Positions 1 through 7,862 of a stretch of 19,419 bases of DNA are shown here, piece by piece (the stretch's first letter is position 1; every line of letters starts with the position of its first letter). Position numbers and translations under genes: made by a program. Source of the stretch: an uncultured Bacilli bacterium (GTDB taxonomy: Bacteria > Bacillota_I > Bacilli_A > RF39 > UBA660); the NCBI GenBank assembly GCA_947623975.1, contig CANQHY010000008.1, positions 1-19,419 on the forward strand. The letters run 5' to 3'. Under the pieces are notes generated by a model, which did not search any database, was not told the DNA's origin, and saw nothing but the letters and a program-made list of their open reading frames with translations.

Positions 1-319
1 CAAGAGCAAAAGCAACGTTCTCATAAACATTAACCTTAGGAAGCAATCTATAATCTTGAAAAACAATTCCCAATTTTCTTCGCAATTTATAAACCTTACT
101 ATTTCTTAATTTTGCAACGTTTATACCACCGATTATTATTTCACCCTTAGTTGGTTTCTCCTCACGATAAAGCATTTTTATAAGAGTAGATTTTCCGCTT
201 CCAGAACCACCAATTATAAAGACAAATTCACCTTTTTTTACTTTTAAATCTAAATCATAAATAGCTGTCACACCATTTTTATATTTTTTAGTAACATTTT
301 TTAAACTAATTAACTCCAC
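1..319 (-). CDS. ftsE: Cell-division ABC transporter ATPase FtsE (5' part, 3' end outside window)
   Basis: This is the N-terminal 106 residues of an ABC ATPase; the gene continues past the left edge. It starts at a GTG (319) preceded by AGAGGTG at a normal distance, and an in-frame TGA lies just upstream of the GTG. Visible motifs are the Walker A GGSGSGKST, a few dozen residues from the start, and a Q-loop reading VFQDYRLLP, which is characteristic of FtsE rather than of generic transport ATPases. By family knowledge, FtsE pairs with the membrane protein FtsX to activate peptidoglycan hydrolases at the cell surface or septum; ftsX is expected just beyond the window. It lies downstream of prfB, as in many Firmicutes, but two yitT genes intervene. 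Signature and Walker B motifs lie outside the window, so their integrity is unknown. Confidence 0.9.
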   Translation of the reverse strand, partial: MELISLKNVTKKYKNGVTAIYDLDLKVKKGEFVFIIGGSGSGKSTLIKMLYREEKPTKGEIIIGGINVAKLRNSKVYKLRRKLGIVFQDYRLLPKVNVYENVAFAL

Positions 320-349
320 TAATTTTTTTCACCTCTTATTCTATATTTA

Positions 350-378
350 ATTATAACACATTTCGACAAATATACCTA
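350..378 (-). promoter_or_regulatory. Putative extended -10 promoter for ftsE
   Basis: In the 56-nt gap between the second yitT gene and ftsE the minus strand carries a perfect TATAAT (355 to 350) preceded by TGT (358 to 356), i.e. an extended -10. The -35 position, 17 nt upstream, reads TAGGTA and is poor. Transcription would begin near 343, giving a leader of about 24 nt. This is inferred from motif match only. Confidence 0.45.
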
Positions 379-1248
379 ATTATTATGGCCATTGTTTACC
401 TCATATGAATCTGTAACTATAAAAAAGGCATTTTTATCTATTTTTTTTATTTTTTTAGTAGCTTTATAATATAATTCATTTGAAACTGTTGCCATTAACA
501 CGCACTTGTCATCGTCGGATTTTCCACTTTTTACATTAAAGATTGTTGCACCACTATTTAGCTCTTGGATAATATATTTTTTTATTTCTTTCTCCTTATC
601 CGTTATAATATAAAAAGATTTATTACAAGATATTCCAAGTAATACTTTATCAATTACTACACTGCTAACATATAGGAATATCACTGCACACAAAATACTC
701 GTAAATCCAAAACAATAACCGCCAAGTAGAACAATTAACAGATTGATAACAAAATTACTTTTGCTAATCGATATTTTTAATTTTTCATACAAAATTTGGT
801 CGATTAAAGTTATTCCTCCTTGACTCAATCCAACTTTAACAGTTACTCCTGCTACCCAGCCGCTTATGGCACCAGCAAAGAGTGAACAAATTATAATATC
901 ACTCTGACTTAAACTTATAAGTGATGTTATTTTCTCTGTAATGCTAACGAAGAAAGGATAAACGAAAGTTGCTACTAAAGCACTTGAAGCTTTTTCCTTT
1001 TCAATCAATAAATAACCTAAAACAAGAGTTACCACTGAAAACACTAATATAAAAAAAGAAGGAGGAATAGAGAATAAATCCTCAAAGACTATAGCTAGTC
1101 CATTCGAACCACCGGCAACTATTTTTAAGGGCCTAGTGAACAAATTATAATTAACAGCAGACACGAAAAGTGCTATAAAAAGCATCAAATAATTATAAAA
1201 AACTTTAGTTTTGATTATATCCTTACATTTTTTTGCTAACTTATTCAC
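376..1248 (-). CDS. yitT: YitT family membrane protein (downstream copy)
   Basis: This is a predicted 290-residue YitT-family protein. The N-terminal two thirds is hydrophobic, with about five or six membrane segments (YitT_membrane, formerly DUF161) and the family-typical run PLKIVAGGSNGLA after the first helix. The C-terminal part is a soluble DUF2179 domain (about residues 210-285) ending in FFIVTDSYEV. The open frame extends to 1269, but GTG at 1248 is preferred because AGGTG lies 7 nt upstream; GTG at 1251 is the alternative. It overlaps the stop of the preceding yitT by 8 nt, so translation is probably coupled. The other copy ends in the near-identical FFVVTDAYEV, so the two look like an old tandem duplication. 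The family's transported substrate is not established, and nothing here reveals it. Confidence 0.87.
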   Translation of the reverse strand: MNKLAKKCKDIIKTKVFYNYLMLFIALFVSAVNYNLFTRPLKIVAGGSNGLAIVFEDLFSIPPSFFILVFSVVTLVLGYLLIEKEKASSALVATFVYPFFVSITEKITSLISLSQSDIIICSLFAGAISGWVAGVTVKVGLSQGGITLIDQILYEKLKISISKSNFVINLLIVLLGGYCFGFTSILCAVIFLYVSSVVIDKVLLGISCNKSFYIITDKEKEIKKYIIQELNSGATIFNVKSGKSDDDKCVLMATVSNELYYKATKKIKKIDKNAFFIVTDSYEVNNGHNN

Positions 1249-2086
1249 CACCAAACACCTCATAAGCATCTGTTACTACAAAAAAAGCCTCTTCATCTAT
1301 TTTATGTATTCCTTCTTTTAATTTAAAATACTCCCTTGTAGGAACAACACAAAACAAAACTTTTTGATCTTCTTTTGAAAAGCCTCCAATAGCATCAAAA
1401 ATAGTTATGCCATGTCCCATCTTAACCAAAACAAAATTTTTAACTTCGTTTACTTTATTAGTTACTATATAAAAAGCCTTTGATTTACTTATTCCTAGTT
1501 GAACTCTATCAGTAAGACTACTAATTATGTAAAGAGTTATTACAGCATACATGAATTTTATTATTCCAAAAGCAAAAAAACTACAACCAACAATAATTCC
1601 ATCAGAAATAAGCATTGCTTTTCCCAAACTTATTTTAAAATATTTATTTATTATTTGGTTTACAATATCCGTCCCACCAGTTGTAAATCCAGCCTTATAT
1701 ATAAGACCTATTCCAATTCCGGATAATACACCTCCAAATATTGCTGATAAAAATATATCAATTTCTCCTAAAGGAAAACAATTGCTTAACATTTCAGTAA
1801 CTTTTAAAAATAATGGTAATAAAAATGAACCTAAAATTGACCCTGCTGTTTTTTCTTTTCCTAAGAAAATAAAACTAACTATTAATAAGGCTGTCGATAC
1901 CACTAAAACAAAAAGAGAAGGATCAATTCCAAAAACACTATTAAATATAATTGATAGTCCACTTACTCCTCCAAAAACTAAATCATTTGGTAATAAAAAG
2001 AAATTAAAAGCAACTGAAAAAAGCGTAAGTCCAAGGAAAAAATTAAGTCCTCTAATTATATTACGTTTATTAAAAAAAACTTTCAT
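1241..2086 (-). CDS. yitT: YitT family membrane protein (upstream copy)
   Basis: This is a 281-residue protein with the YitT layout: a basic N-terminus (MKVFFNKRN), about five or six hydrophobic helices, the conserved PNDLVFGGVSGLS segment, a second Gly-rich stretch GFTTGGTDI, and a C-terminal DUF2179 domain ending in FFVVTDAYEV. The ATG at 2086 has AAGGAGG seven bases upstream. It overlaps the prfB stop as ATGA, which implies translational coupling to release factor 2. It is clearly homologous to the gene that follows, but the two are diverged through most of their length, so the duplication is not recent. Function is unknown beyond being an integral membrane protein with a cytosolic domain of the DUF2179 type, which in other families is thought to bind small ligands. 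Confidence 0.88.
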   Translation of the reverse strand: MKVFFNKRNIIRGLNFFLGLTLFSVAFNFFLLPNDLVFGGVSGLSIIFNSVFGIDPSLFVLVVSTALLIVSFIFLGKEKTAGSILGSFLLPLFLKVTEMLSNCFPLGEIDIFLSAIFGGVLSGIGIGLIYKAGFTTGGTDIVNQIINKYFKISLGKAMLISDGIIVGCSFFAFGIIKFMYAVITLYIISSLTDRVQLGISKSKAFYIVTNKVNEVKNFVLVKMGHGITIFDAIGGFSKEDQKVLFCVVPTREYFKLKEGIHKIDEEAFFVVTDAYEVFGGE

Positions 2087-3178
2087 CTTTTTACCTCCTT
2101 AAGCATAGCTTCTATGAACATATCTATATCACCATCTAATACTTTTAGAACATTACTAGTTTCACAAAGAGTTCTATGATCTTTAACTAAAGAATAAGGG
2201 TGCATTATATAGCTTCTTATTTGTGAACCAAATTCAATATTTTTTTGCTCACCTTTTATTTCTTTTAATTCGTTGTTTTGTTTTTCTATCTCTAATATTT
2301 TAAGTTTACTTTTAAGCATTCGCATTGCCTGTTCCTTATTCTGAATTTGACTTCTTTCATTTTGACAAGTTACTACAATTTTCGTAGGTAAATGCGTAAT
2401 TCTAACTGCGGAGTCCGTAGTATTTACTCCTTGCCCACCACAACCACTTGATCTGTAAACATCTATCTTTAAATCTTTTTCATTTATATTGACATCTACA
2501 TCAGAAGAAAATTCTGGTGTTACATCAATAGAAGCGAAAGAGGTATGCCTTTTATTGTTGGCATCAAATGGTGACAATCTAACCAATCTATGAATTCCTT
2601 TTTCACATTTTAAATAGCCATATGCATTAGTACCTTTAACCAAGATCGAAGCACTTTTTATTCCAACCTCATCACCATCTTGATAATCTAAAACAGTATA
2701 TTTATAACCTTTCTTATCACACCATCTAGTATACATTCGATAAAGCATCAAAGCCCAATCACAAGCTTCGGTACCACCAGCACCAGAATGTAGTTCTAAT
2801 ATACAATTACTCTTATCATATTCACCATCTAAAAGCTGCAATATTTCCATTTTGTTAACTCTATCAAAAACATCTTTAGCTTCTTCTTCTATTAGACTAA
2901 ATGTATCTTCATCAATATCAGCCATACTAATTAAACTATTTAAATCTTCTACTTTAAAAAGTAATTCATCAAAATCTTTTACAACACTCTTCAAAGAATT
3001 AATTTCATCTATTACAGCACTACTTTTTTTAGCATCTTCCCAAAAATTAGCCTCTTGCATTATATTTTCTAATTCTTTTATTTTTTCCTTTTTTTGATCT
3101 ATGTCAAAGTAACCTCCACAAATCTTTTGCCTTTTTAGTACTATCTTCAATGTTTTTCTTTAATTCATAAGTTTCCAT
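2083..3178 (-). CDS. prfB: Peptide chain release factor 2 (programmed +1 frameshift)
   Basis: RF2 terminates translation at UGA and UAA. It is encoded in two frames: the zero frame begins at ATG 3178 (GGAGG just upstream) and reads 24 codons to an in-frame TGA at 3106-3104; a +1 shift at CTT-TGA-C continues into a 340-codon frame ending at 2083. The joined product is about 364 residues, the usual RF2 length, and the junction reads DLWRLL then DIDQKKEKIKEL, which aligns with the RF2 N-terminus. The codon-reading tripeptide SPF (in RLSPFDANNKRH) and the catalytic GGQ loop (SGCGGQGVN) are intact. It is the first gene of an operon with its own promoter and leads into two yitT genes by an ATGA overlap. 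A single-frame gene call would miss the true N-terminus and start spuriously near 3150. Confidence 0.95.
3103..3117 (-). promoter_or_regulatory. RF2 autoregulatory +1 frameshift signal
   Basis: On the minus strand the site reads GGAGG-TTA-CTT-TGA-C: an internal Shine-Dalgarno-like GGAGG, a three-base spacer, the slippery CTT codon (3109-3107), and the stop TGA followed by C. This is the known prfB arrangement, in which low RF2 leaves the weak TGAC context unread and lets the ribosome slip +1, so RF2 controls its own synthesis. The flanking protein sequence aligns with RF2 only if the shift occurs. Confidence 0.93.
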
Positions 3179-3255
3179 ATAACCTCCATCTTACTACACA
3201 AAAATTTATCAAAGAAAGAAAAATTAACAATTTATTTTATATTTCAACTAGTTTC

Positions 3256-3284
3256 TTTATATAATACTTTAATATTTCTGTCAA
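3256..3284 (-). promoter_or_regulatory. Sigma-A type promoter for the prfB-yitT-yitT operon
   Basis: The minus strand shows TTGACA (3284-3279), a 17-nt spacer and TATAAA (3261-3256). This is the closest match to the housekeeping consensus in the window. Initiation near 3249 would give a leader of about 71 nt before the prfB ATG. A second TTGACA at 3360-3355 has no good -10 partner. Confidence 0.75.
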
Positions 3285-3389
3285 CAAGTTTATATCTCTT
3301 AAAAGTTAATTTTACAGATATTACATATTTATTTTCTTACATTTCCAAAAGTGTTGTCAAAGTCCAATTTTTGGGAAAATTTAGTAAAC

Positions 3390-3413
3390 AAAAAAGCTCA
3401 TTTCGAGCTTTTT
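3390..3413 (-). terminator. Intrinsic terminator after clpC
   Basis: Fourteen bases past the clpC stop the minus strand forms AAAAAGCTC-GAAAT-GAGCTTTTTT, a 9-bp stem with a 5-base loop whose descending arm runs directly into the T tract. It separates clpC from the prfB operon. The A-rich ascending arm means it could also act on the opposite strand. Confidence 0.85.
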
Positions 3414-3427
3414 AGGCCAATTTATAA

Positions 3428-5698
3428 CTAATTAATTTCTACTTTATTATTCATTTTTTCTAATATATATGTATCAATTTTATCCTTAACTATTCTTTCT
3501 ATTTTTCTAGCCCCGTATGTTTCATAATTAGTCTCTTTGATTATATTTTCAACAATACTATTATCGTATACATAGTCAACGTTCAATTTATCTATATAAT
3601 AGTTAAGATATTTGATAACAATCGTCTTTATGTTATCGTAAGTAAGTTTATTAAACATTATAATTTTTTCAATTCTATTCATAAATTCTATTGAAAATTC
3701 ATTTTTTATAATATCTTTTATATTTTCTTTCTCATCGTTTTCAAAGCCAATATTTTTATTATTACATCCCGCATTTGATGTCATTATTATTATATTATTA
3801 TCAAATCTATAGACATTGCCTTTAGAATCTTTTATTTTTCCTTCATCCAAAATTTGTAAAAATAAATTTAACACGTCAGGATGAGCCTTTTCAACCTCAT
3901 CCAATAATATTAGAGAATGTGGTCTATCTTTAATATCTTCCAAGATACTATTTTTGTTTTCATAACCAACATATCCTGGTGGAGATCCAATTATTTTACT
4001 TACTGAGTGAGGTTCTCTAAATTCACTCATATCCAGTCTTATAATATTATTTTCACCAAACATTATTTTATTGTATTCTTTTGCTAAAAAAGTCTTTCCA
4101 ACACCAGTTGATCCCACAAAAAGGAAAGAAATCGGCTTATTATCGCATTTAAAACCAAAGGCAATTTTTTTTGTATAATCACAAAGTGTATCAATGGCCA
4201 TATCTTGACCTATAACTTTATCTTTTAACGTTTTATTTAAATTTTTTATAATATTAGATGGCTCTGTTAATTCATAGACTGGAATATTACTTTTTAATTT
4301 TATAACCTCGGCTACCATTTCTTTAGTTACAACTTTTTTCTTGGTATTTTTCATTATTTTTATATCTATTTTATTTATGCAACTTTCAAGTTTTAATTCC
4401 TCTTCTCTTAAATAAATAGCTTCATTAAATTTATTATTTATTATTGCATCATTTTTTAAATCTCTAATAGTTTTTAATAAATTTTTATAATATAGATTTT
4501 TTTTAGTCATTTCATCTTCTTTAATTGAAACTTTAGAACACACCTCATCTAATATATCTATTGATTTATCTGGTTGTTTTCTATTATATAAATATTTATT
4601 TGACAATTTTATAATTAATTTTAGGACATCATCATCAATAATAACGTTATGGAATTCCTCATATATAGTTTTTAATTTTGATAGAATGTTATAAACATTT
4701 TCGTCGTCAGGTTCTTTAATCATTACCGTTTGAAACCTTCGTGACAAGGCTTTATCATCTTCAATAAATTTTTTATATTCAGCTGTTGTCGTTGCACCAA
4801 TAATATTAACTTTCCCTCTTGCTAAAGCCGGCTTCAATATGTTCGAAGCATCTATTGCTCCTTCAGCTCCACCTGCTCCAACTAATGTATGAATTTCATC
4901 GATGAAGATAATCACATCATTTGATTCTTCTACCTCTTTTAACATTTTAGTAACTCTTTCTTCAAATTCGCCACGGTATTTTGTCCCCGAAACTAAACTA
5001 GCCATTGAAACAGAAATAACTCTTTTATTAAGTAATTTAGAAGGAACTTCACCACAAGCAATTTTTCTACTTAATTCTTCGACAATAGCAGTTTTACCAA
5101 CACCAGCTTCTCCTATTAATAAAGGATTATTTTTATTTCTACGGCAAAGAATTTCAATTACTCTTTTAACCTCTTCTTCTCTATCTATAACAGGATCAAG
5201 TTCGCCATCTAAGGACTTTTTATTAAGATTAATTCCAAATTCGTCAATTAACAGCCTGTTTTTTATTTTTTTGTTTTTTCTATTTTGATTTATTTCATCA
5301 TATAGAGAATCTACATCCACACCCATACCTATTAAAATTCTAATAGCAACTCCGTCGCCTTCATCTAACAGTGATAAAAATAAAGTTTCAAGATTAACCT
5401 CTTTAGAATTTTTTTCTTTACTTATTATTATTGATGTTTCAATTATTTTTTTAAGAAGAGGTGTATAGAGAAACCATTCATTTTCTTTAGTACCAGCACC
5501 AATTACCTTTATTATTTCTTTTTTAAAGTTATCATAATTAACACCATATCCTAAAAGCTTGGAACTAATACTGTTATCCTTTTTCAATATCGAAAGAACT
5601 AAGTGTTCTGTTCCAACATAAGGATGCTTAAGAAGACTCATTTCCTTTTTAGCACCAAGTAGAACTTTTCTTGCCTCTTCAGTAAATTTTGAGAACAT
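3428..5698 (-). CDS. clpC: ATP-dependent Clp protease unfoldase subunit ClpC
   Basis: This 756-residue AAA+ unfoldase delivers proteins to ClpP. In order it has two Clp_N repeats (about 1-140), AAA module 1 (Walker A GEAGVGKT 196-203, Walker B with D267/E268), a short M domain with a UVR-like segment (about 415-445, NEAIYLREEEL), and AAA module 2 (Walker A GSTGVGKT 529-536, Walker B D600/E601, arginine finger R675, sensor-2 GAR 729-731). The ClpP-docking IGF loop is present at 650-652. The short M domain and UVR motif identify ClpC rather than ClpB. ATG 5698 is chosen over an upstream extension to 5755 because AAAGGAG precedes it and MFSKFTEEARKVL matches ClpC N-termini. It is somewhat shorter than the roughly 810 residues usual in Bacillus. 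It is monocistronic: no ctsR, mcsA or mcsB lies beside it. Confidence 0.93.
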   Translation of the reverse strand: MFSKFTEEARKVLLGAKKEMSLLKHPYVGTEHLVLSILKKDNSISSKLLGYGVNYDNFKKEIIKVIGAGTKENEWFLYTPLLKKIIETSIIISKEKNSKEVNLETLFLSLLDEGDGVAIRILIGMGVDVDSLYDEINQNRKNKKIKNRLLIDEFGINLNKKSLDGELDPVIDREEEVKRVIEILCRRNKNNPLLIGEAGVGKTAIVEELSRKIACGEVPSKLLNKRVISVSMASLVSGTKYRGEFEERVTKMLKEVEESNDVIIFIDEIHTLVGAGGAEGAIDASNILKPALARGKVNIIGATTTAEYKKFIEDDKALSRRFQTVMIKEPDDENVYNILSKLKTIYEEFHNVIIDDDVLKLIIKLSNKYLYNRKQPDKSIDILDEVCSKVSIKEDEMTKKNLYYKNLLKTIRDLKNDAIINNKFNEAIYLREEELKLESCINKIDIKIMKNTKKKVVTKEMVAEVIKLKSNIPVYELTEPSNIIKNLNKTLKDKVIGQDMAIDTLCDYTKKIAFGFKCDNKPISFLFVGSTGVGKTFLAKEYNKIMFGENNIIRLDMSEFREPHSVSKIIGSPPGYVGYENKNSILEDIKDRPHSLILLDEVEKAHPDVLNLFLQILDEGKIKDSKGNVYRFDNNIIIMTSNAGCNNKNIGFENDEKENIKDIIKNEFSIEFMNRIEKIIMFNKLTYDNIKTIVIKYLNYYIDKLNVDYVYDNSIVENIIKETNYETYGARKIERIVKDKIDTYILEKMNNKVEIN

Positions 5699-5726
5699 AA
5701 ACTCTCCTTTCATAATATATCCTATG

Positions 5727-5755
5727 TATATAATGAAAGCATTTTGCAAAATCAA
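5727..5755 (-). promoter_or_regulatory. Putative clpC promoter with embedded palindrome
   Basis: The minus strand reads TTGATT (5755-5750), 17 nt, TATATA (5732-5727), with a short leader of about 22 nt before the AAAGGAG/ATG. The spacer carries the perfect 12-bp palindrome ATTTTGCAAAAT (5752-5741). No CtsR heptad repeat (GTCAAA pairs) or CIRCE element is visible. Confidence 0.6.
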
Positions 5756-5760
5756 TACAA

Positions 5761-5786
5761 AAAAAAAGAAGTTTCCTTCTTTTTTA
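5761..5786 (-). terminator. Intrinsic terminator at the end of the YfcC-like gene
   Basis: A 10-bp stem AAAAAAGAAG / CTTCTTTTTT closes a GAAA tetraloop on the minus strand and runs into a T tract. The ascending arm begins inside the stop codon of the transporter gene, and the clpC -35 box starts only a few bases after the T tract, so the junction is extremely compact. Confidence 0.75.
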
Positions 5787-7187
5787 AATTATCATAGACA
5801 TTACAAATATTACTACTGGAATAGCTACTATACCAAGTAATGAAATCCAAACTGCTTTTAACCATTTTCCATATGGAATGTGTAAATATGACAAAGTTGC
5901 CATTAATACTACACTAGTTGGTGCAACAAACATCGCTGCTCCATACATTGACTGCCATATTAATGAAAGTACAGTTAAATCACTTTGAACTAGGTTAGTA
6001 TATGAAACGTTTACAATATAAGGTAAAACACCAGTTGCGGCGTAATAACTTTCTACTGAGAATGCGTTTGATATAAATGCTACAACGCTCATTGTCAAGA
6101 CATTTAATCCACTTGTAAGTCCCAAAATAGGTTTAAACATAGTATCTAAGACTGGAACATAAGTTATAATTACTAATACTGTATATAATAGAACTACTAA
6201 AGCAGCAGGTTTTAAAGCTCTCTTAGCACCATTAATGAAATTAGTGATATAATCATTGAATTTCATTCTATACATAAATGATATCAACCAACCAGCTATT
6301 AAAACTAAAACAGTTGCTTCTACTATTGTCCAATTTCCAAATGGATAATCTAATCCTAATAATGAACCTATTAATGGGAATCCAAATATCTTATGTTCAT
6401 TAATAGAAGTAAAGATATCTTCAAACCAAGTAATATCAAATACTGTCCAAGTAAAGAAGGCTAAAATCAATATCAAAAGTAATAGGTCCATTACAACTAC
6501 TATTTGCCAAGTTTTCTCTTTCTTAGCTGTTGAAGCTTCTGGTATATAGTCCTCCTCTATTTTTTTAGTATCTCTATGTTTTTTCCCATAAATTATTACA
6601 TTTACAAATAAGAAAGCTAATACTACAAATAGCAATATCAATTTGTAAACTACATATCCGTTAGGTGTTGTTCCTAAAACATAGTCGATTCCATAAGTGT
6701 TTTGAGCATTAAAAGCTGAACCGACAAGTCCTAAGATTGTACTACCTGCTGTTACCATAGCTGCTGTAATTTTGTCATATCCCATTGCTAAGATAACAGA
6801 AATTACAAATGGGAATAAAACCATTATTGGTAATGATAATCCTGCTACAGCTGAAAGCAATGCAAATACTAACATAACTATAGCCATGAATAACCATTCG
6901 CGTCCCTTAAATCCTTTTGTAACTTTGTCAATTAAATTACGATATCCAGAAATCTTATGAAGAATACCATATAGACCACCGACAGCTAGAACGTATAACC
7001 CGATGCGGACAAAATAATTAAGAGCAATAATGATGTAATTCATTAGTGAAAATATTCCAACTGCATCGCGTTCTTCTTCGATAAGTCCATAATTTAAATC
7101 AAAATAAGTAATTGGCAATACCCAAGTCAATACAACTGTTACCAATATGGCTATCATAATATATTTTAACAAATTATGTTTTTTCAT
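5784..7187 (-). CDS. YfcC/DcuC-like transporter (ion transporter superfamily)
   Basis: This is a 467-residue polytopic membrane protein with about 12 hydrophobic segments. It begins MKKHNLLKYIMIAILVTVV and has the LTWVLP motif near the end of the first helix that is typical of YfcC/DcuC-type carriers, plus a Gly/Ser-rich re-entrant-like stretch (GSTILGLVGSAFNAQNT). These families move C4-dicarboxylates, amino acids or related anions; the substrate here cannot be read from the sequence. The open frame runs up to 7220, but ATG 7187 has AAGGAGG 8 nt upstream and starts at the natural basic N-terminus. It has its own promoter and terminator and appears monocistronic, so its neighbours give no functional hint. 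Confidence 0.75.
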   Translation of the reverse strand: MKKHNLLKYIMIAILVTVVLTWVLPITYFDLNYGLIEEERDAVGIFSLMNYIIIALNYFVRIGLYVLAVGGLYGILHKISGYRNLIDKVTKGFKGREWLFMAIVMLVFALLSAVAGLSLPIMVLFPFVISVILAMGYDKITAAMVTAGSTILGLVGSAFNAQNTYGIDYVLGTTPNGYVVYKLILLFVVLAFLFVNVIIYGKKHRDTKKIEEDYIPEASTAKKEKTWQIVVVMDLLLLILILAFFTWTVFDITWFEDIFTSINEHKIFGFPLIGSLLGLDYPFGNWTIVEATVLVLIAGWLISFMYRMKFNDYITNFINGAKRALKPAALVVLLYTVLVIITYVPVLDTMFKPILGLTSGLNVLTMSVVAFISNAFSVESYYAATGVLPYIVNVSYTNLVQSDLTVLSLIWQSMYGAAMFVAPTSVVLMATLSYLHIPYGKWLKAVWISLLGIVAIPVVIFVMSMII

Positions 7188-7208
7188 TTTCCTATCCTCC
7201 TTAACACA

Positions 7209-7238
7209 ATTATACAACATTACCTAAATTAAATACAA
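7209..7238 (-). promoter_or_regulatory. Putative promoter of the YfcC-like gene
   Basis: The minus strand has a perfect TATAAT (7214-7209) with TTGTAT (7238-7233) 18 nt upstream. Transcription would start about 15 nt before the ATG, almost at the AAGGAGG, giving an unusually short leader. No hairpin is evident between the RDD gene stop and this promoter. Confidence 0.5.
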
Positions 7239-7271
7239 CAAATATAACCATTTTCACGAAATATACATAAT

Positions 7272-7862
7272 TTATTTAGACAAAACAACCTTAGTTTTGC
7301 AAATTAAATCGTGTAATCCTCTTCCATCTTTCCTAATCATAGTCATGAATAAGGTAATTATTACAAATAATGACTGCACTATTTCTATAACACCAATTGT
7401 GCTAATATACATATTTGGTTTAATGATGAATAATACAATCAATGAAAGAGTACTAGTTATAACACCATTAATAAGCATTGATCTTAAAATAAGAGTAAAA
7501 TGGTTAACTTGTTTACCATTATTAGAAACAATTTTTATTTTCATTAATTTCTTACCAATCGTCATACCATTTTTATAATAGCAATAAGTTCCAAAGTAAG
7601 CGACTGTTATAAGCATATTTATAATTGTAAAAGCCGCTCCCTCCTTAGACATTGTATAGTTAGTTTTACTATATATATCAAGAAATTCTTCCTCATCAAT
7701 CTTCTTATCAACATAAGAATTTAAAGCCTCATTATATTCATCGTATGCTTTGTTATACTTATTACTAACTGGCACAAATAATAATACTACATAAGAAACA
7801 AGCGTTATTATAAGTAAATCAATAATATATGCAGACATTCTTTGCAAAAAATAAGCTTTCAT
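7272..7862 (-). CDS. RDD family membrane protein
   Basis: This is a 196-residue integral membrane protein of the RDD family. The N-terminus FLQRMSAYIIDLLIITLVSY contains the family R...D pair; a second helix pair surrounds YYKNGMTIGKKLMKIKIV, the conserved GxTxGKxLxxI/V block; and the last helix is followed by RKDGRGLHDLICKTKVV, the conserved D-G-R-x-x-x-D-x-x-x-x-T element. A charged loop of about 45 residues (KYNKAYDEYNEALNSYVDKK onward) sits between helices 1 and 2, facing one side of the membrane. The start ATG overlaps the dusB stop as TAATG, with AAGGAG 8 nt upstream, so the two are translationally coupled. RDD proteins have been linked to ion exchange or to membrane partner roles; the function here is not determinable. 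Confidence 0.85.
   Translation of the reverse strand: MKAYFLQRMSAYIIDLLIITLVSYVVLLFVPVSNKYNKAYDEYNEALNSYVDKKIDEEEFLDIYSKTNYTMSKEGAAFTIINMLITVAYFGTYCYYKNGMTIGKKLMKIKIVSNNGKQVNHFTLILRSMLINGVITSTLSLIVLFIIKPNMYISTIGVIEIVQSLFVIITLFMTMIRKDGRGLHDLICKTKVVLSK

Noticed and set aside
1551..2102. Plus-strand open frame of 183 codons opposite the upstream yitT
   Set aside because: It is rich in Pro, Lys and Ile as expected from the antisense of a hydrophobic gene, has no recognisable family, and lies wholly opposite an intact YitT gene. Other plus-strand frames (for example 4902-5288, 8273-8614, 16931-17227) were rejected for the same reason.
2083..3178. prfB as a frameshifted pseudogene
   Set aside because: The in-frame TGA sits in an exact RF2 recoding context and the rest of the gene, including SPF and GGQ, is intact, so this is programmed frameshifting.
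3340..3366. CtsR-type operator or second prfB promoter
   Set aside because: A TGTCAAAGTCC stretch resembles half a CtsR box and gives a TTGACA on the minus strand, but there is no second heptad and no good -10 at the right distance; it also lies far from the clpC start.
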